In this document: positions 19,342 to 28,517 of the stretch, piece after piece
How positions within the stretch are numbered: position 1 is the first letter of the stretch
Layout: every line of letters starts with the position of its first letter
Origin: Methylotenera sp.
GTDB taxonomy: Bacteria > Pseudomonadota > Gammaproteobacteria > Burkholderiales > Burkholderiaceae_C
Length of the DNA: 33,238 nucleotides
Assembly (NCBI GenBank): GCA_021738245.1
Contig: JAIPCJ010000032.1
Span: 1 to 33,238, forward strand
Reading direction: 5' to 3'
The notes under the pieces: generated by a model
The model's input: only the letters and a program-made list of their open reading frames with translations
Database searches by the model: none
Told to the model about the DNA's origin: nothing
Program-made: the position numbers and the translations under genes

Positions 19342-21399
19342 TCACAGGCCGCCGCCGCCGCAGCCCTTGCTCAGGTAGTCGCTGATCAGGCTGAGCTGGT
19401 CGATGTTGACCTTGCGCGTCCAGGCCGGGCCGTGGGCGTAGTCGTTGAGCACGTGGTACTCGACGGGCTTGCCGGCGGCCTTGGCCTTGTCCACGAACAG
19501 CTCGGACTGCATCAGCGGCACGGTCTGGTCGCGGTCGCCGTGGTAGACCATGATCGGGATCTGGATCTTGTCGGCCTGGGCCAGCGGATTCAGACCACGC
19601 ATCGTGGGCTCCTGCGCGGAGCGGAAGAACGGGTTGGTGAACAACCGCGCGCCGATGCGCTCGATGTCCGACACGCCCGCGCCGGCGATCGCGCACTTGT
19701 ACAGGCCGTTGGGGCGCACCGCGGCCGCAAAGGCCGAGTAGCCGCCGTAGGAGAAACCGAACATGGCGATGCGCTTGGGGTCGGCCAACTTCTCGCTGAC
19801 CAGCCACTTGGCGCCATCGTCCTTGTCGTCCTGCATCTTCTGGCCCCACTCGCGGTCGCCTGCGTACCACAGGGCACGGCCCCAGCCCGCCGAGCCGCGG
19901 AACTGCGGCTGCAGCACCACCCGGCACTGCGACACCAGCAGCGGCACCCAGCCGGAGCGGTCGTAGTCCATCGTGTCACGCGACCACGGGCCGCCGTGCG
20001 GATGGATGACGGCCGAGTAGGGGCCCGGGCCGCACAGCTGCGCGTTGGGCACGGTCAGGTAAGCCGGGATGGGCAGACCGTCGCGTGCCTTGTAGTACAC
20101 GAAGCGGGCCGTGCCGAGCGAGCGCTTGTCGACGTCCGGGTACTCCTTGGCCAGCAGCTGGATCGCCTGGCCGCGCAGCAGGTAGTGCTCGGTCGGGTAG
20201 GTCAGGCCGCTGACGCGGATCAGGTAGGTCGGCGTTTCACCGCCGACATACGACACCAGGCGCACCTGCACGCCGTCGAGCGACTTGATCGTGGCGCGCT
20301 CACCGGTGGCGGCGTTCACGAGTTCCTGGTCGATCTCCTTGATGCCCAGCGCCTGGGCCACGCCGCGCAGCGTGGCTTCCAGCTTGGGGTTCTCCCAGTG
20401 CTCGTCGCCGCCGAGATGGCCTTCGAAGGCATAGCCGTCGAAGCCCTCTTCGCGCGGCGCATCGTCATCACGGAAGCTGCGCACGCCGGTGGCGTCGAAG
20501 TACTTGTGCTCGAACAGCGGCGCGCCCATCTTGCGGGTGGCGATGTCGTACTCGTACAGCGCCGTGAACTCGCGGCCGACGTTGCTGCGGATGATGGCCG
20601 TGCCCGGCTTGAGGCCCTGGGCCACCACGTCCACGATGTCGCGGTCCTTCACGTAGCTGCGGAAGTGCTCGACCCAATCGCTGTCGCCGCTGCGGAAGTC
20701 GATGGCGACGAACGGACCGGTGGAATCGATGCCCGCGCGCGACTTCGCCCACGCCTGCCCGGCGTTGTTCACGCGGACGGTGTTGTCGGACTCGCCCAGC
20801 CGCAGGATGCGCGAGGTCTTGTTGGTGCGCAGGTTGTAGCGGTAGATGTCGCGGCCTTCGATGGAGCCGCTCTGGATGATGACGTTGTCGGGGTCGGACA
20901 GCAGGCGGTTGATCACGCGCGGGCTGGCCAGCGCCGCAGCGCGCTTGGCCGACTCGGAGCGGGCAACTTCGCCCGACACGGTCGGCTCGATCCAGTTCTT
21001 GCCTTCCAGGTCGGTGAACAGCAGCTTGCTGATGAATGTCTTGGTGATCTCGTCACCGCGCCAGTCGTAGGGCTGCATCATCGTGACCTGCAGCATGTCG
21101 TTCTTCAGGAACGACGCGCTGCTGATCTGCATGTTCTTGGAGCCGATCACGGCGGGCTTGGCCGCCAGGTCGGCCAGCTTCCACACCAGGATGTTGCGGG
21201 TATCGCCCTGGCTCTGGAGGGCCAGCATGTGCTTGCCATCGGGCGAGATGCGAAAGCCCGTCATGCCTGGGAACTGGGCCAGCGTCTCCACCGTGGGGAC
21301 GCGGATCGGCGGCGCCTCGGCGGCCACCGCGAAGGTGTGCAGCAGGGCTGCGCTGGCGATCGCCAGGACGCGCGCTGCAGGCTTGAAGTAGCTCTTCAT
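19342..21399 (-). CDS. Secreted S9 prolyl-oligopeptidase-family peptidase
   Basis: This 685-residue protein has a Sec signal peptide (MKSYFKPAARVLAIASAALL, cut near AVAAEA), a beta-propeller-like N-terminal half (about 30-420) and an alpha/beta-hydrolase peptidase domain (about 430-685). The triad is visible: Ser550 in FGFSYGGYSA, Asp624 in YHGDRDQTVP and His656 in NDYAHGPAW. Such enzymes cut short peptides, often di- or tripeptides from the N-terminus or after proline, in the periplasm. It lies 66 nt downstream of the TonB receptor gene on the same strand with a terminator between. A role in processing a peptide brought in by that receptor is inference. The ribosome binding site is weak. Confidence 0.92.
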   Translation of the reverse strand: MKSYFKPAARVLAIASAALLHTFAVAAEAPPIRVPTVETLAQFPGMTGFRISPDGKHMLALQSQGDTRNILVWKLADLAAKPAVIGSKNMQISSASFLKNDMLQVTMMQPYDWRGDEITKTFISKLLFTDLEGKNWIEPTVSGEVARSESAKRAAALASPRVINRLLSDPDNVIIQSGSIEGRDIYRYNLRTNKTSRILRLGESDNTVRVNNAGQAWAKSRAGIDSTGPFVAIDFRSGDSDWVEHFRSYVKDRDIVDVVAQGLKPGTAIIRSNVGREFTALYEYDIATRKMGAPLFEHKYFDATGVRSFRDDDAPREEGFDGYAFEGHLGGDEHWENPKLEATLRGVAQALGIKEIDQELVNAATGERATIKSLDGVQVRLVSYVGGETPTYLIRVSGLTYPTEHYLLRGQAIQLLAKEYPDVDKRSLGTARFVYYKARDGLPIPAYLTVPNAQLCGPGPYSAVIHPHGGPWSRDTMDYDRSGWVPLLVSQCRVVLQPQFRGSAGWGRALWYAGDREWGQKMQDDKDDGAKWLVSEKLADPKRIAMFGFSYGGYSAFAAAVRPNGLYKCAIAGAGVSDIERIGARLFTNPFFRSAQEPTMRGLNPLAQADKIQIPIMVYHGDRDQTVPLMQSELFVDKAKAAGKPVEYHVLNDYAHGPAWTRKVNIDQLSLISDYLSKGCGGGGL

Positions 21400-21413
21400 G
21401 GGAGTCTCACGTC

Positions 21414-21447
21414 AAAAAAAAGCCCCGGCAACCGAAGCTGCCAGGGC
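21414..21447 (-). terminator. Intrinsic terminator after the TonB receptor gene
   Basis: On the minus strand GCCCTGGCA (21447-21439), an 8-nt loop and TGCCGGGGC (21430-21422) pair with one mismatch, followed by T8 (21421-21414). It sits between the receptor stop and the peptidase start. Peptidase expression would therefore need read-through or a promoter I cannot see. Confidence 0.85.
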
Positions 21448-21465
21448 ATTGGATCACTTACGCGA

Positions 21466-24400
21466 TCAGAACGTCTTGGAGACGTTCAGGAACAGGCGAC
21501 GGCCCAGGTAGTCATAGCCGCTGTACAGGGGCGCATTGCCCACGCGGTTGTAGACACCGGAGGAGATCACCGGGGGCTTCTTGTCGAACAGGTTACGAAC
21601 GCCGATGGTGGCCTTCCACTTGTTGACCGAGTCGTTGTACGAGACGGAAGCCGAGTGCAGGAAGTAGCTCGGGGTGTTCAGCTTGAAGCGGCTGGTGGCC
21701 GGATCTTCGCCGTAGTAGGCGTAGCTGGAGGTCTTGTCGACCCACTCCAGGCTGTAGAAGGCACCCCAGTTCTTGAGGTTGTACTTCACGTCCAGCTGAC
21801 CCGACCACTTCGGCGTGCCGACGTTGCCGTTGTTGTCATCCAGCGCGTCTTCGGCGAACAGCTTGTAGGCCTGCGAGCGGTACTCGGTCAGCGTCAGGTC
21901 GACCTTCAGCTTGCCCGAACCGATATCGTTCGTGTACTGGGCCGTGTAGTCGAAGCCGCGAGCGATGTCGGTCGCCAGGTTGACGTAGCTGTCGTTGACG
22001 GTCAGGGCGTTGGAACCCGCCGCACGCGCAGCCACCAGACGGCAGAAGCCGCCACCGGAACGGAACTGCGGATCGTCGTAGCAGCGCTGCAGGATGTTGG
22101 CCGTGCCGGCGCGCGAGACGCCGTTGTCCACCACCACATCGAAGCGGTCCACCGCGAACGACATCGTGCCCCAGCCGGTCGGCAGCGTGGGCTGCAGCAC
22201 CAGGCCCCAGGAGGCGTTCTTCGAGGTCTCGGCCTTCAGACCCGCGGCACGACCGCCGGAGTTGACGGACGTGATGCTCGTCGTGGCCTGGAAGCCAGCA
22301 GGCAGGCCTTCGGACGCGCAGTTCTTCGCGCGCGGCGTGCCGGCTTGAGCCGGGTTGTCCCAGTTGTTGCAGGGGTCGCCCTGGTTGCTCAGGAAGCCGG
22401 TCGTGGGGCCGAGGTACTGCTCGAACAGCGCCGGGGCGCGGTACGAGGTGCCGTTGGAGCCACGCAGCGTCAGCCAGCCGGTCGGGGCCCAGATGGCGCC
22501 GACCTTGTAGGTCGAGTCGGAACCGTAGGACTTGTAGTCGGCGTAACGCGTGGACGCGTTGATCGTCACTTCCTTGGCCAGCGGCAGGTTCTTCAGCACC
22601 GGCACTTCGATTTCGCCGAAGAAGTCGGTCGCCTGGTCGCCACCGCGGGTGGGCGTGGACGAGGTCAGGTTGTACAGGTTGTTGTTCTGCGAGTCGAGCG
22701 ACGGGGTGTCGTCGATCTTGGCCTTGCGGAACTCGGCACCGAAGGCAGCCTTCACGTCACCATAGGGCAGCTTGAACAGCGTGCCGGTGGTGGTGGCGGT
22801 GAAGATGTCTTCCTTGTACTTGGTCAGACCGGTGACGTTCTGCCACACGTAGTCGACCCAGGCCTGCGGCAGCTGACCGCCGATGACGGCGGAGGTCAGG
22901 CGCGGAGCAGCCACGCAGCCGGTGGCGCTGGTGTTGGCGCAGGCAAAGCCGCTGCCGCTGGCAACCACGTTCAGGCTGTTGGCCAGGCGGTCGGTCAGGA
23001 AGGTCTGCTGGTTGTAGAAGCCACGGCTTTCGGAGTGGGTCCACGACACGTCGTAGTCCCAGCTCGCCAGCGGCGTGACCGCGCCGCGCAGGCCGACGGC
23101 CGTGCGCACGAAGTCGACGCTCTGGCTGCTGCTGTCGTTGCCGAAGCCGATGAAGGCACGCACACCGACGGGCTGGCCGCTGCTGGTATTGACCGGGGCC
23201 GACGAGAAGGTGCTGCCTGCCAGGTTGGCGGGGATCAGCGGGCTGCCCTTGATGTAGTCCAGCGACAGCTGGCGGTAACCGACCTGCGAGGACTCGCGGC
23301 GGTTCAGCAGCACTTCGTAGTACAGCTCGGCATCACCCAGGATGCCCAGGTCCACGCCACCTTGTGCGAACAGGTTGTGGTTGCGCACCGGCGAGTACAG
23401 CGTGCGGTTCAGCGTGCGCGGGTCGAAGGTGTCGCGGATGTTGGTGTTGGGGGTGTTCGCACCGCCCACGCCCTCGAAGCCGACGAGGCCCGTCGAGACG
23501 GCGGAATTCGGACGCCAACGGTTGAACGTCGGGCCCGTCGCACCCACGGCGCCCACGCCGGCGATGCTGTTGGTGCCGATGGTGTTGATCGTCACGCCGT
23601 TGGAGCCGGTGCCCGTGATGGGGTAGCACTTGGGCTTGCCGGTCAGCGGGTCGATGGTGTCGGCACTGCCCCAGTCACCCACCACGCCGTTCACGCTGGT
23701 GCGGCGGTAGTCGGTGTTGCAGGTCGTCCAGTCACGCTGGGCCAGCGTCAGGCTGGTGGAGGCGTTGTAGTTGTACGAGGCCAGGAAGCGGGTGCGGTCG
23801 GTGACGAAGCCGCCAGCGATCGAGAAGTTGTATTGGTTGCCGCCGCCGTCCACGGTGCGGGTGGCCGAGCCGTCCACCTGGATGGAGGTCAGGTCCTTCT
23901 TGGTGATCACGTTGATCACGCCAGCCACGGCGTCAGAGCCGTAGATGGAGGACGCGCCGTCCTTCAGCACTTCGATGCGCTCGACGATGGAGTTCGGCAG
24001 CACGTTCAGGTCGACGGCGCCGACCGAGCCGCGCGTGCCCGACGGGGCCAGGCGACGGCCGTTCAGCAGCACCAGCGAACGGGTCGGGGCGAAGCCGCGC
24101 AGGCCGATGGTGTTGGCGCCCGGGCCGCCGTCGGTCACGAAGCCGCCGAAGGCATTGTTGACCTGGCCTTGGCCGCCGGTCACGGCGGTGCCTTGCAGGA
24201 TCTGGGCGGTCGAGCTGTAGCCGGCCAGCGCAGCGTCTTCGCTCTTCACGACCAGCAGGGGGGCCGTGGTGCTGTAGTTGTCACGCTTGATGCGCGAACC
24301 CGAGGTCACGACGACCGTTTCGAGTTTCTGCGGATTGTCGGTCTTGGGCGCCGGAGTTTCTGCCGTCGTGGCAGGCTTGGTTTCCGGGGCCTGGGTTTGG

Positions 24401-24492
24401 GCGAGCGCGTTTTGCTGCGCCAGGATCAAACCGACCACTGCAATCGCAATGGGTTTGCGAGCGGGTTTGAAGCGGGTGGAGTTCGTAGGCAT
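21466..24492 (-). CDS. TonB-dependent outer membrane receptor
   Basis: This 1008-residue receptor has a signal peptide (about 1-33, ending ALAQ), a Thr/Pro-rich spacer and a TonB-box-like LETVVVTSGSRI. The plug domain (about 65-185) has LRGFAPTRSLVLLNGRRL and IEVLKDGASSIYGSDAVAGV. A large 22-strand barrel ends in a terminal Phe (LFLNVSKTF), needed for outer-membrane insertion. Eight Cys occur as four close pairs in predicted outer loops (for example GDPCNN...KNCASEG and QRCYDDP...GFCRLV), likely disulfides. The substrate is unknown; receptors of this size with a neighbouring S9 peptidase suggest peptide or complex-ligand uptake. The ATG at 24492 fits the signal peptide better than one at 24552. 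No strong ribosome binding site. Confidence 0.93.
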   Translation of the reverse strand: MPTNSTRFKPARKPIAIAVVGLILAQQNALAQTQAPETKPATTAETPAPKTDNPQKLETVVVTSGSRIKRDNYSTTAPLLVVKSEDAALAGYSSTAQILQGTAVTGGQGQVNNAFGGFVTDGGPGANTIGLRGFAPTRSLVLLNGRRLAPSGTRGSVGAVDLNVLPNSIVERIEVLKDGASSIYGSDAVAGVINVITKKDLTSIQVDGSATRTVDGGGNQYNFSIAGGFVTDRTRFLASYNYNASTSLTLAQRDWTTCNTDYRRTSVNGVVGDWGSADTIDPLTGKPKCYPITGTGSNGVTINTIGTNSIAGVGAVGATGPTFNRWRPNSAVSTGLVGFEGVGGANTPNTNIRDTFDPRTLNRTLYSPVRNHNLFAQGGVDLGILGDAELYYEVLLNRRESSQVGYRQLSLDYIKGSPLIPANLAGSTFSSAPVNTSSGQPVGVRAFIGFGNDSSSQSVDFVRTAVGLRGAVTPLASWDYDVSWTHSESRGFYNQQTFLTDRLANSLNVVASGSGFACANTSATGCVAAPRLTSAVIGGQLPQAWVDYVWQNVTGLTKYKEDIFTATTTGTLFKLPYGDVKAAFGAEFRKAKIDDTPSLDSQNNNLYNLTSSTPTRGGDQATDFFGEIEVPVLKNLPLAKEVTINASTRYADYKSYGSDSTYKVGAIWAPTGWLTLRGSNGTSYRAPALFEQYLGPTTGFLSNQGDPCNNWDNPAQAGTPRAKNCASEGLPAGFQATTSITSVNSGGRAAGLKAETSKNASWGLVLQPTLPTGWGTMSFAVDRFDVVVDNGVSRAGTANILQRCYDDPQFRSGGGFCRLVAARAAGSNALTVNDSYVNLATDIARGFDYTAQYTNDIGSGKLKVDLTLTEYRSQAYKLFAEDALDDNNGNVGTPKWSGQLDVKYNLKNWGAFYSLEWVDKTSSYAYYGEDPATSRFKLNTPSYFLHSASVSYNDSVNKWKATIGVRNLFDKKPPVISSGVYNRVGNAPLYSGYDYLGRRLFLNVSKTF

Positions 24493-24578
24493 ATTGGGTC
24501 CATCAAGGGGTATCTCGAACCCTGCGTAATCCGGGTGGGGCGACGCGGCCATCGGGCTCGAAAGCTCATGTTAGGGAT

Positions 24579-24614
24579 GGGTCCCCCAGGGAGGTCATCC
24601 CTGTGCTTGGACCC
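24579..24614 (-). promoter_or_regulatory. Nested hairpin in the TonB receptor leader
   Basis: GGGTCC (24579-24584) pairs with GGACCC (24609-24614), and inside it CAGGGA (24587-24592) pairs with TCCCTG (24598-24603) around a 5-nt loop. The structure lies 87 nt before the receptor ATG, and no T tract follows. It could be an RNA control element or an operator; it matches no riboswitch class that I recognise. Confidence 0.4.
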
Positions 24615-24765
24615 AGGGTCTTCCCCGAGCCTTGGCAGGCTGCTCCGTGACACTTATGTTGCAACTTCCCAACAAGTCGGCCGCTCGTGCGCTCATGCAG
24701 CGGCGCGGTCTCGCCACGCCGCGGCGCCGCCTGGCTGACACGCCACCCATGGCGGAAGTCACGGG

Positions 24766-24782
24766 ATATTCAATGCGAATAT
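24766..24782. promoter_or_regulatory. AT-rich operator-like inverted repeat
   Basis: ATATTC-AATGC-GAATAT is a perfect 6-bp inverted repeat with a 5-nt centre, in an AT-rich island of the otherwise GC-rich intergenic region. Size and symmetry fit a dimeric repressor site. It does not match a good Fur box. The regulated gene is most likely the TonB receptor. Confidence 0.35.
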
Positions 24783-24883
24783 TCACCAAACCAGCCTGCC
24801 CGACAGTTTGGCGAAGCGGCTTGTTTTACCAACCAGAAAGATTTCCAGCCCCGCCGGAAACCTGCGGGCAAAGATCGCCGCGC

Positions 24884-27214
24884 TCAAATCAACGGCAGAT
24901 TGCGCCGCCGTTCGCCCGTCAGCGCGAACCAGGCATTCGCGAGTGCCGGCGCCACGGGCGGCGTCCCCGGCTCTCCCACGCCGGTCGGCGGGCCGTCATT
25001 CGGCACGAAATAGGTTTCGATGGCCGGGCATTCCGCCAGCGGCAACAGCGGCTGGTCGGGCAGGTTGTGCTGCCGCACCTCGCTACCGACCACGTCGATG
25101 CGGCCGTAAAGCGCCGCCGTCAGGCCGAAGACGATGCCGCTCTCCATCTGCCGCGCGACCACGCCCGGGTTCACGACCGTGCCGCAGTCCACCGCGCAGA
25201 CCACCCGCCGCACCCGGGGCCGACCCGCCACGCGGCTGACCTCCACCACCTGGGCCACGATGCTGCCGAAGCTTTCGTGCAGGGCCACGCCCCGCCCCAC
25301 GCCCGCCGGCAGCGGCTGCCCCCAGCCGGCCGCCTCGGCGGCGCGCTTGAGCACCGCGGCGTGGCGCGGCAGGCCGTCCAGCAGCGCCAGGCGGTAGGCC
25401 ACCGGGTCAGCGCCTGCCGCATGGGCGAGCTCGTCGATGAAGCTCTCCAGGAAGAACGCGTGATGACTGTGCCCCACCGACCGCCAGGAACCCACCGGGA
25501 TGCCGCTGTGCGTGGCCACATGCGCCACCCGGAGCGCCGGCACCGCATAGGGCAGGTCGAACAGCCCCTCGGCGGCCGTCTTGTCGGGGGCGTCGCCCGG
25601 CGCGGTGAGCGCCCCCGGGGCCCGGCTGTCGGGGAAGCCGTTGCGGGTGAGCATGTCGATCAGACCGGAGACCCGCGGCACGATGCGCGACAGCCAGCGC
25701 GGCACCAGCGCGTCGCCGGCGTTCGTGATGGCCAGCGCCACCGGCCGGCCATCGCCGCCCAGCCCCGCCTGCAGCACGGCCGCGCCGGCCGGGCGGTAGA
25801 AGTCGTGCGTCATGTCTTCCTCGCGCGACCACACCAGCTGCACTGGCGCGCCGCCGCACTCCAGCGCGATGCGTGCGGCCTGGGCGATGAAGTCCACCTC
25901 CAGCCGGCGGCCGAAACCGCCGCCGAGGTAGGTCACATGCACCGTCACCGCCTCGTCGGGCAGGCCGAGCACCCGCGCCGCCGCCGCCCGGGCCGCGCCC
26001 GGCACCTGGGTAGGCGCCCAGACCGTGGCCGCCCCCTCGCGGACCTGCACCGTGCAGTTCATCGGCTCCATCGTCACGTGGGCCAGATAAGGCGCGCTGT
26101 ACACCGCCCTCACCTGCCGGGCGGCGGCCTGCAACCCGGCCTTCACATCGCCCTCGCGGCGAAAGGCAAACCCCTCGCCCGCGTCATGCGCCGTCTGCGC
26201 GGCCTGCGCGAGCTGCTGCATCACGGTGGCGGAGTCGACACGGCCCGCTGGCGGCGCCTGCCAGTCCACATCCAGCACGCGGGCAGCCTGCTGGGCATGC
26301 CAGGTGGTGCGGGCCACCACCGCGTAGCCCGCGGTCGAGCCGGCCAGAGGCCCCAGGCTCACGAGGCGCAGCACGCCGGGCATGGCCATGACCTGCGCGA
26401 GGTTGCGCACCGGGCCCAGGCCGCCCCCCAGCATGGGGCAGTGCCGCACTGCCGCGAACAGCTGGCCGGGCTCGCGCACGTCCAGCCCGAAACGGGCCTG
26501 GCCGTTCACCTTGCCGGCGAGGTCGATGCGCGGCAGGGCCTGGCCGATTTGGCGCCATTGCGCGGGCGGCTTGAGCGTCACCTCGCCCGGTGGCGTCAGC
26601 GCCGCCTGGGCGGCCACCTCGCCGTAATGGCCCAGCGCGCCGCTCGCGTGGTGCACCACGCCATCCTTCACCGTGAGCTCGGCCACGGGCAGCTTGTGCC
26701 TGAGCGCCATGGCACCGAGCAGCTGGGCCCGCGCCGTGGCCGCGGCCAGCCGCAACGGGTCCCAGGCATCCGCCAGACTCGATGACCCGCCCGTCAGGTT
26801 GATGCCCAGCTCGCGCGCCACCCGCACGGTCGCCCAGCGCGCCACGCGCTCGGGCACCTTGCCCTCGTCGCGCGGGCCGAAGGGCATGTTGCCCAGCATC
26901 GTGGCCACATTGCCGTAGAGGCTGTCATGCCCGGCTGGCGTGAGGCGCACGGTGTGCAGCGGTACATCGAGCTCCTCGGCCACCAGCTGCGCCAGGCCGG
27001 TGTGCACGCCCTGGCCCATCTCGCTGCGGTTCATGGCCAGCACGACATGGCCATCGGTGGTGATCTTGATCCAGCCGTTCAGCCCCACCTCGCCGGCCAC
27101 CACCGGCAGCGTGTGGGCCTTGCCCAGGCGCGACCGCGGCGGCAGTGCACCCCAGCCCACCACCAGCGCGCCGGCCGCCCCTGCGCCGGCCAGCAACCAG
27201 GTGCGGCGCTTCAT
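24884..27214 (-). CDS. Moco-binding large subunit, isoquinoline 1-oxidoreductase-like
   Basis: This 776-residue molybdopterin subunit of the xanthine dehydrogenase family is of the IorB type. The N-terminus [20 protein letters not shown] looks like a twin-arginine signal or anchor, so the enzyme probably acts in the periplasm. Mo-site motifs include [30 protein letters not shown] and [21 protein letters not shown]. The base-catalyst Glu748 is in GVGEPGTPP. Such enzymes hydroxylate N-heterocycles or oxidise aldehydes with water as oxygen donor. The start overlaps the 2Fe-2S gene stop as ATGA. No FAD subunit and no cytochrome c gene is adjacent, so the electron acceptor is unknown. Substrate not inferable. 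Confidence 0.92.
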   Translation of the reverse strand: MKRRTWLLAGAGAAGALVVGWGALPPRSRLGKAHTLPVVAGEVGLNGWIKITTDGHVVLAMNRSEMGQGVHTGLAQLVAEELDVPLHTVRLTPAGHDSLYGNVATMLGNMPFGPRDEGKVPERVARWATVRVARELGINLTGGSSSLADAWDPLRLAAATARAQLLGAMALRHKLPVAELTVKDGVVHHASGALGHYGEVAAQAALTPPGEVTLKPPAQWRQIGQALPRIDLAGKVNGQARFGLDVREPGQLFAAVRHCPMLGGGLGPVRNLAQVMAMPGVLRLVSLGPLAGSTAGYAVVARTTWHAQQAARVLDVDWQAPPAGRVDSATVMQQLAQAAQTAHDAGEGFAFRREGDVKAGLQAAARQVRAVYSAPYLAHVTMEPMNCTVQVREGAATVWAPTQVPGAARAAAARVLGLPDEAVTVHVTYLGGGFGRRLEVDFIAQAARIALECGGAPVQLVWSREEDMTHDFYRPAGAAVLQAGLGGDGRPVALAITNAGDALVPRWLSRIVPRVSGLIDMLTRNGFPDSRAPGALTAPGDAPDKTAAEGLFDLPYAVPALRVAHVATHSGIPVGSWRSVGHSHHAFFLESFIDELAHAAGADPVAYRLALLDGLPRHAAVLKRAAEAAGWGQPLPAGVGRGVALHESFGSIVAQVVEVSRVAGRPRVRRVVCAVDCGTVVNPGVVARQMESGIVFGLTAALYGRIDVVGSEVRQHNLPDQPLLPLAECPAIETYFVPNDGPPTGVGEPGTPPVAPALANAWFALTGERRRNLPLI

Positions 27215-27675
27215 GGCTTGAGCCCCTGCGCCGCCTGCTTGATGGCGGCCCGCACGCGCGGATAGGTGCCGCAGCGGCAGAGGTTGGTCATGGCGGCGTC
27301 GATGTCGGCATCGGTCGGGCGGCGGTTGCGGGCCAACAGGGCTGCAGCCGCCATCAGCATGCCGCTCTGGCAATAGCCGCACTGCGGCACCTGCTCGGCC
27401 AGCCAGGCCAGCTGCAACGCATGGGGCGAGCCGGCTGGCGCCAGGCCCTCGATGGTGGTGACCGGCTTGCCCGCGCAGGCGCCCAGCGGCGTGACGCAAG
27501 ACCGCACCGGCTGACCGTCCAGATGCACGGTGCAGGCGCCGCACGCTCCGACGCCGCAGCCGAACTTGGTGCCGGTGAGCTGCAGCCCGTCACGCAGCGC
27601 CCACAGCAGCGGCATGGCGGGGTCGCTTGCAATCTCGGGCAGGGCCACGACCTGGCCATTCACTTTCAGATCCAT
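27211..27675 (-). CDS. 2Fe-2S subunit, isoquinoline 1-oxidoreductase-like
   Basis: This 154-residue protein carries two 2Fe-2S clusters. The plant-type ferredoxin cluster uses [16 protein letters not shown] and a fourth Cys in VRSCVTPLG; the helical-domain cluster uses QCGYCQSGM and [15 protein letters not shown]. It passes electrons from the Moco subunit. The start at 27675 ([10 protein letters not shown]) fits the family, whereas a longer frame to 27822 runs into the divergent gene and is rejected. Its stop overlaps the Moco subunit start by 4 nt. It diverges from the hydrolase-like gene with a 61-nt gap. Confidence 0.95.
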   Translation of the reverse strand: MDLKVNGQVVALPEIASDPAMPLLWALRDGLQLTGTKFGCGVGACGACTVHLDGQPVRSCVTPLGACAGKPVTTIEGLAPAGSPHALQLAWLAEQVPQCGYCQSGMLMAAAALLARNRRPTDADIDAAMTNLCRCGTYPRVRAAIKQAAQGLKP

Positions 27676-27736
27676 CGGCGCGTCATCTCGGCGGGCAGGG
27701 CGCGCCAGAATAGCCGCAGGCGACGAAAATACCGGC

Positions 27737-28405
27737 ATGAGCCAGCCCCAAGATGCAACAGCGCCTGACCTGCTGTTCGCCCTCCTGCCCGACAGCGGCA
27801 TCGCCCCTGACGGCCCCGACACCCTCGCCCCGCTGGCGGCGGCCCTGACCGCGCAATACCCCCGCGCCCAGGTGCTGCATCTGCACCCGCCGCTGCGCGA
27901 TGCGGAGGGCCGCTCCCGCTGGTGGCCGGGCGCCCAGCCCGACGAAGACGGCGTGAACGCCGCACTGCCCCACCTGATCGAACGCCTGCGCTTCGAGGCC
28001 GCCCGGCACGACCTGCCCTGGCAGCGCGTGGCGCTGGCGGGCGTGGGCGACGGCGCACTGCTGGCCCTGGAAGCGGTGCAGGCCGAGCAGGCGCTGGTGG
28101 GCCGCGTGCTGGCCTTCGCCGGCGGCTACCTCGCCCGGCCCGAGAGCGCGCCGCAGGACGTGTGCGTGCACCTGCTGCACGGCATCGCCGACCAGCGCTT
28201 CCCCTACCGGCACGTGGTGGATGCCGCCCAGGCCCTGGTGGACCTCGGCGCCGACGTGACCGCCGACCTGCTGCCCCACATCGACCACAGCCTGCACCCG
28301 GCCCTCATCGAGAAGGCCATGGAGCAGCTGCGCACCTTCATCCCGGCCCGGCTGTGGCGTGATGCCTTGATTGCCGCGCAGGAGAGCGAGCGGCCACTGG
28401 GGTAG
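27737..28405 (+). CDS. Alpha/beta-hydrolase-fold protein lacking the nucleophile serine
   Basis: This 222-residue protein resembles YpfH/carboxylesterase-like hydrolases in length and layout. The strands can be followed: [34 protein letters not shown]. The acid (Asp in HGIADQRFP) and the His ([10 protein letters not shown]) are in place, and GRSRWWPG resembles the GRQWF segment of the family. However, the nucleophile elbow GFSQG is GVGDG, so the catalytic Ser is Gly. The usual oxyanion-hole HG after the first strand is also lost (LLPDSG). It is probably a pseudo-enzyme, or else has changed chemistry. The start at 27737 is the ATG after the divergent promoter region, and the ribosome binding site is unclear. 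Function unknown. Confidence 0.75.
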   Translation: MSQPQDATAPDLLFALLPDSGIAPDGPDTLAPLAAALTAQYPRAQVLHLHPPLRDAEGRSRWWPGAQPDEDGVNAALPHLIERLRFEAARHDLPWQRVALAGVGDGALLALEAVQAEQALVGRVLAFAGGYLARPESAPQDVCVHLLHGIADQRFPYRHVVDAAQALVDLGADVTADLLPHIDHSLHPALIEKAMEQLRTFIPARLWRDALIAAQESERPLG

Positions 28406-28517
28406 ACCACCCCGGCCGGCTTTGCCGTCCCCTCACGCGGGGCGCCCTCGACGGCCCGGCAAGGCCGGTGCCGTCAGGGCCGCTGGCGGCGCGACGACCT
28501 GGCGGCCGGTCTGGCGC
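28406..28517. other. Convergent intergenic region with imperfect inverted repeats
   Basis: Between the hydrolase-like gene and the FAD subunit stop lie several short GC inverted repeats: CGGC-TTT-GCCG (28417-28427), and related CCGGC/GCCGG segments to about 28475. They may terminate both converging transcripts, but no T tract is present. Confidence 0.35.

Larger units (their letters stand above)
24493..24883. other. Intergenic region upstream of the TonB receptor gene
   Basis: This 391-nt gap lies between the Moco-subunit stop and the receptor start, both minus strand. It contains a nested hairpin at 24579-24614, an AT-rich inverted repeat at 24766-24782, and a stretch of lower GC at about 24760-24850, unusual for this genome. 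I see no convincing sigma-70 promoter and no coding region in it; short open frames there lack a ribosome binding site. Confidence 0.6.

Noticed and set aside
19342-24492. Lasso-peptide uptake and isopeptidase locus
   Set aside because: Such loci also pair an S9-type isopeptidase with a TonB receptor, but no precursor, maturation (B and C) or FecI/FecR-type genes are present in the window.
19432-24738. Open plus-strand frame of 1768 codons antisense to the S9 peptidase and TonB receptor genes
   Set aside because: It is a shadow frame caused by high GC at third positions. The translation is low-complexity Val/Gly/Arg/His/Gln with no domain, while the minus strand encodes two clear full-length proteins.
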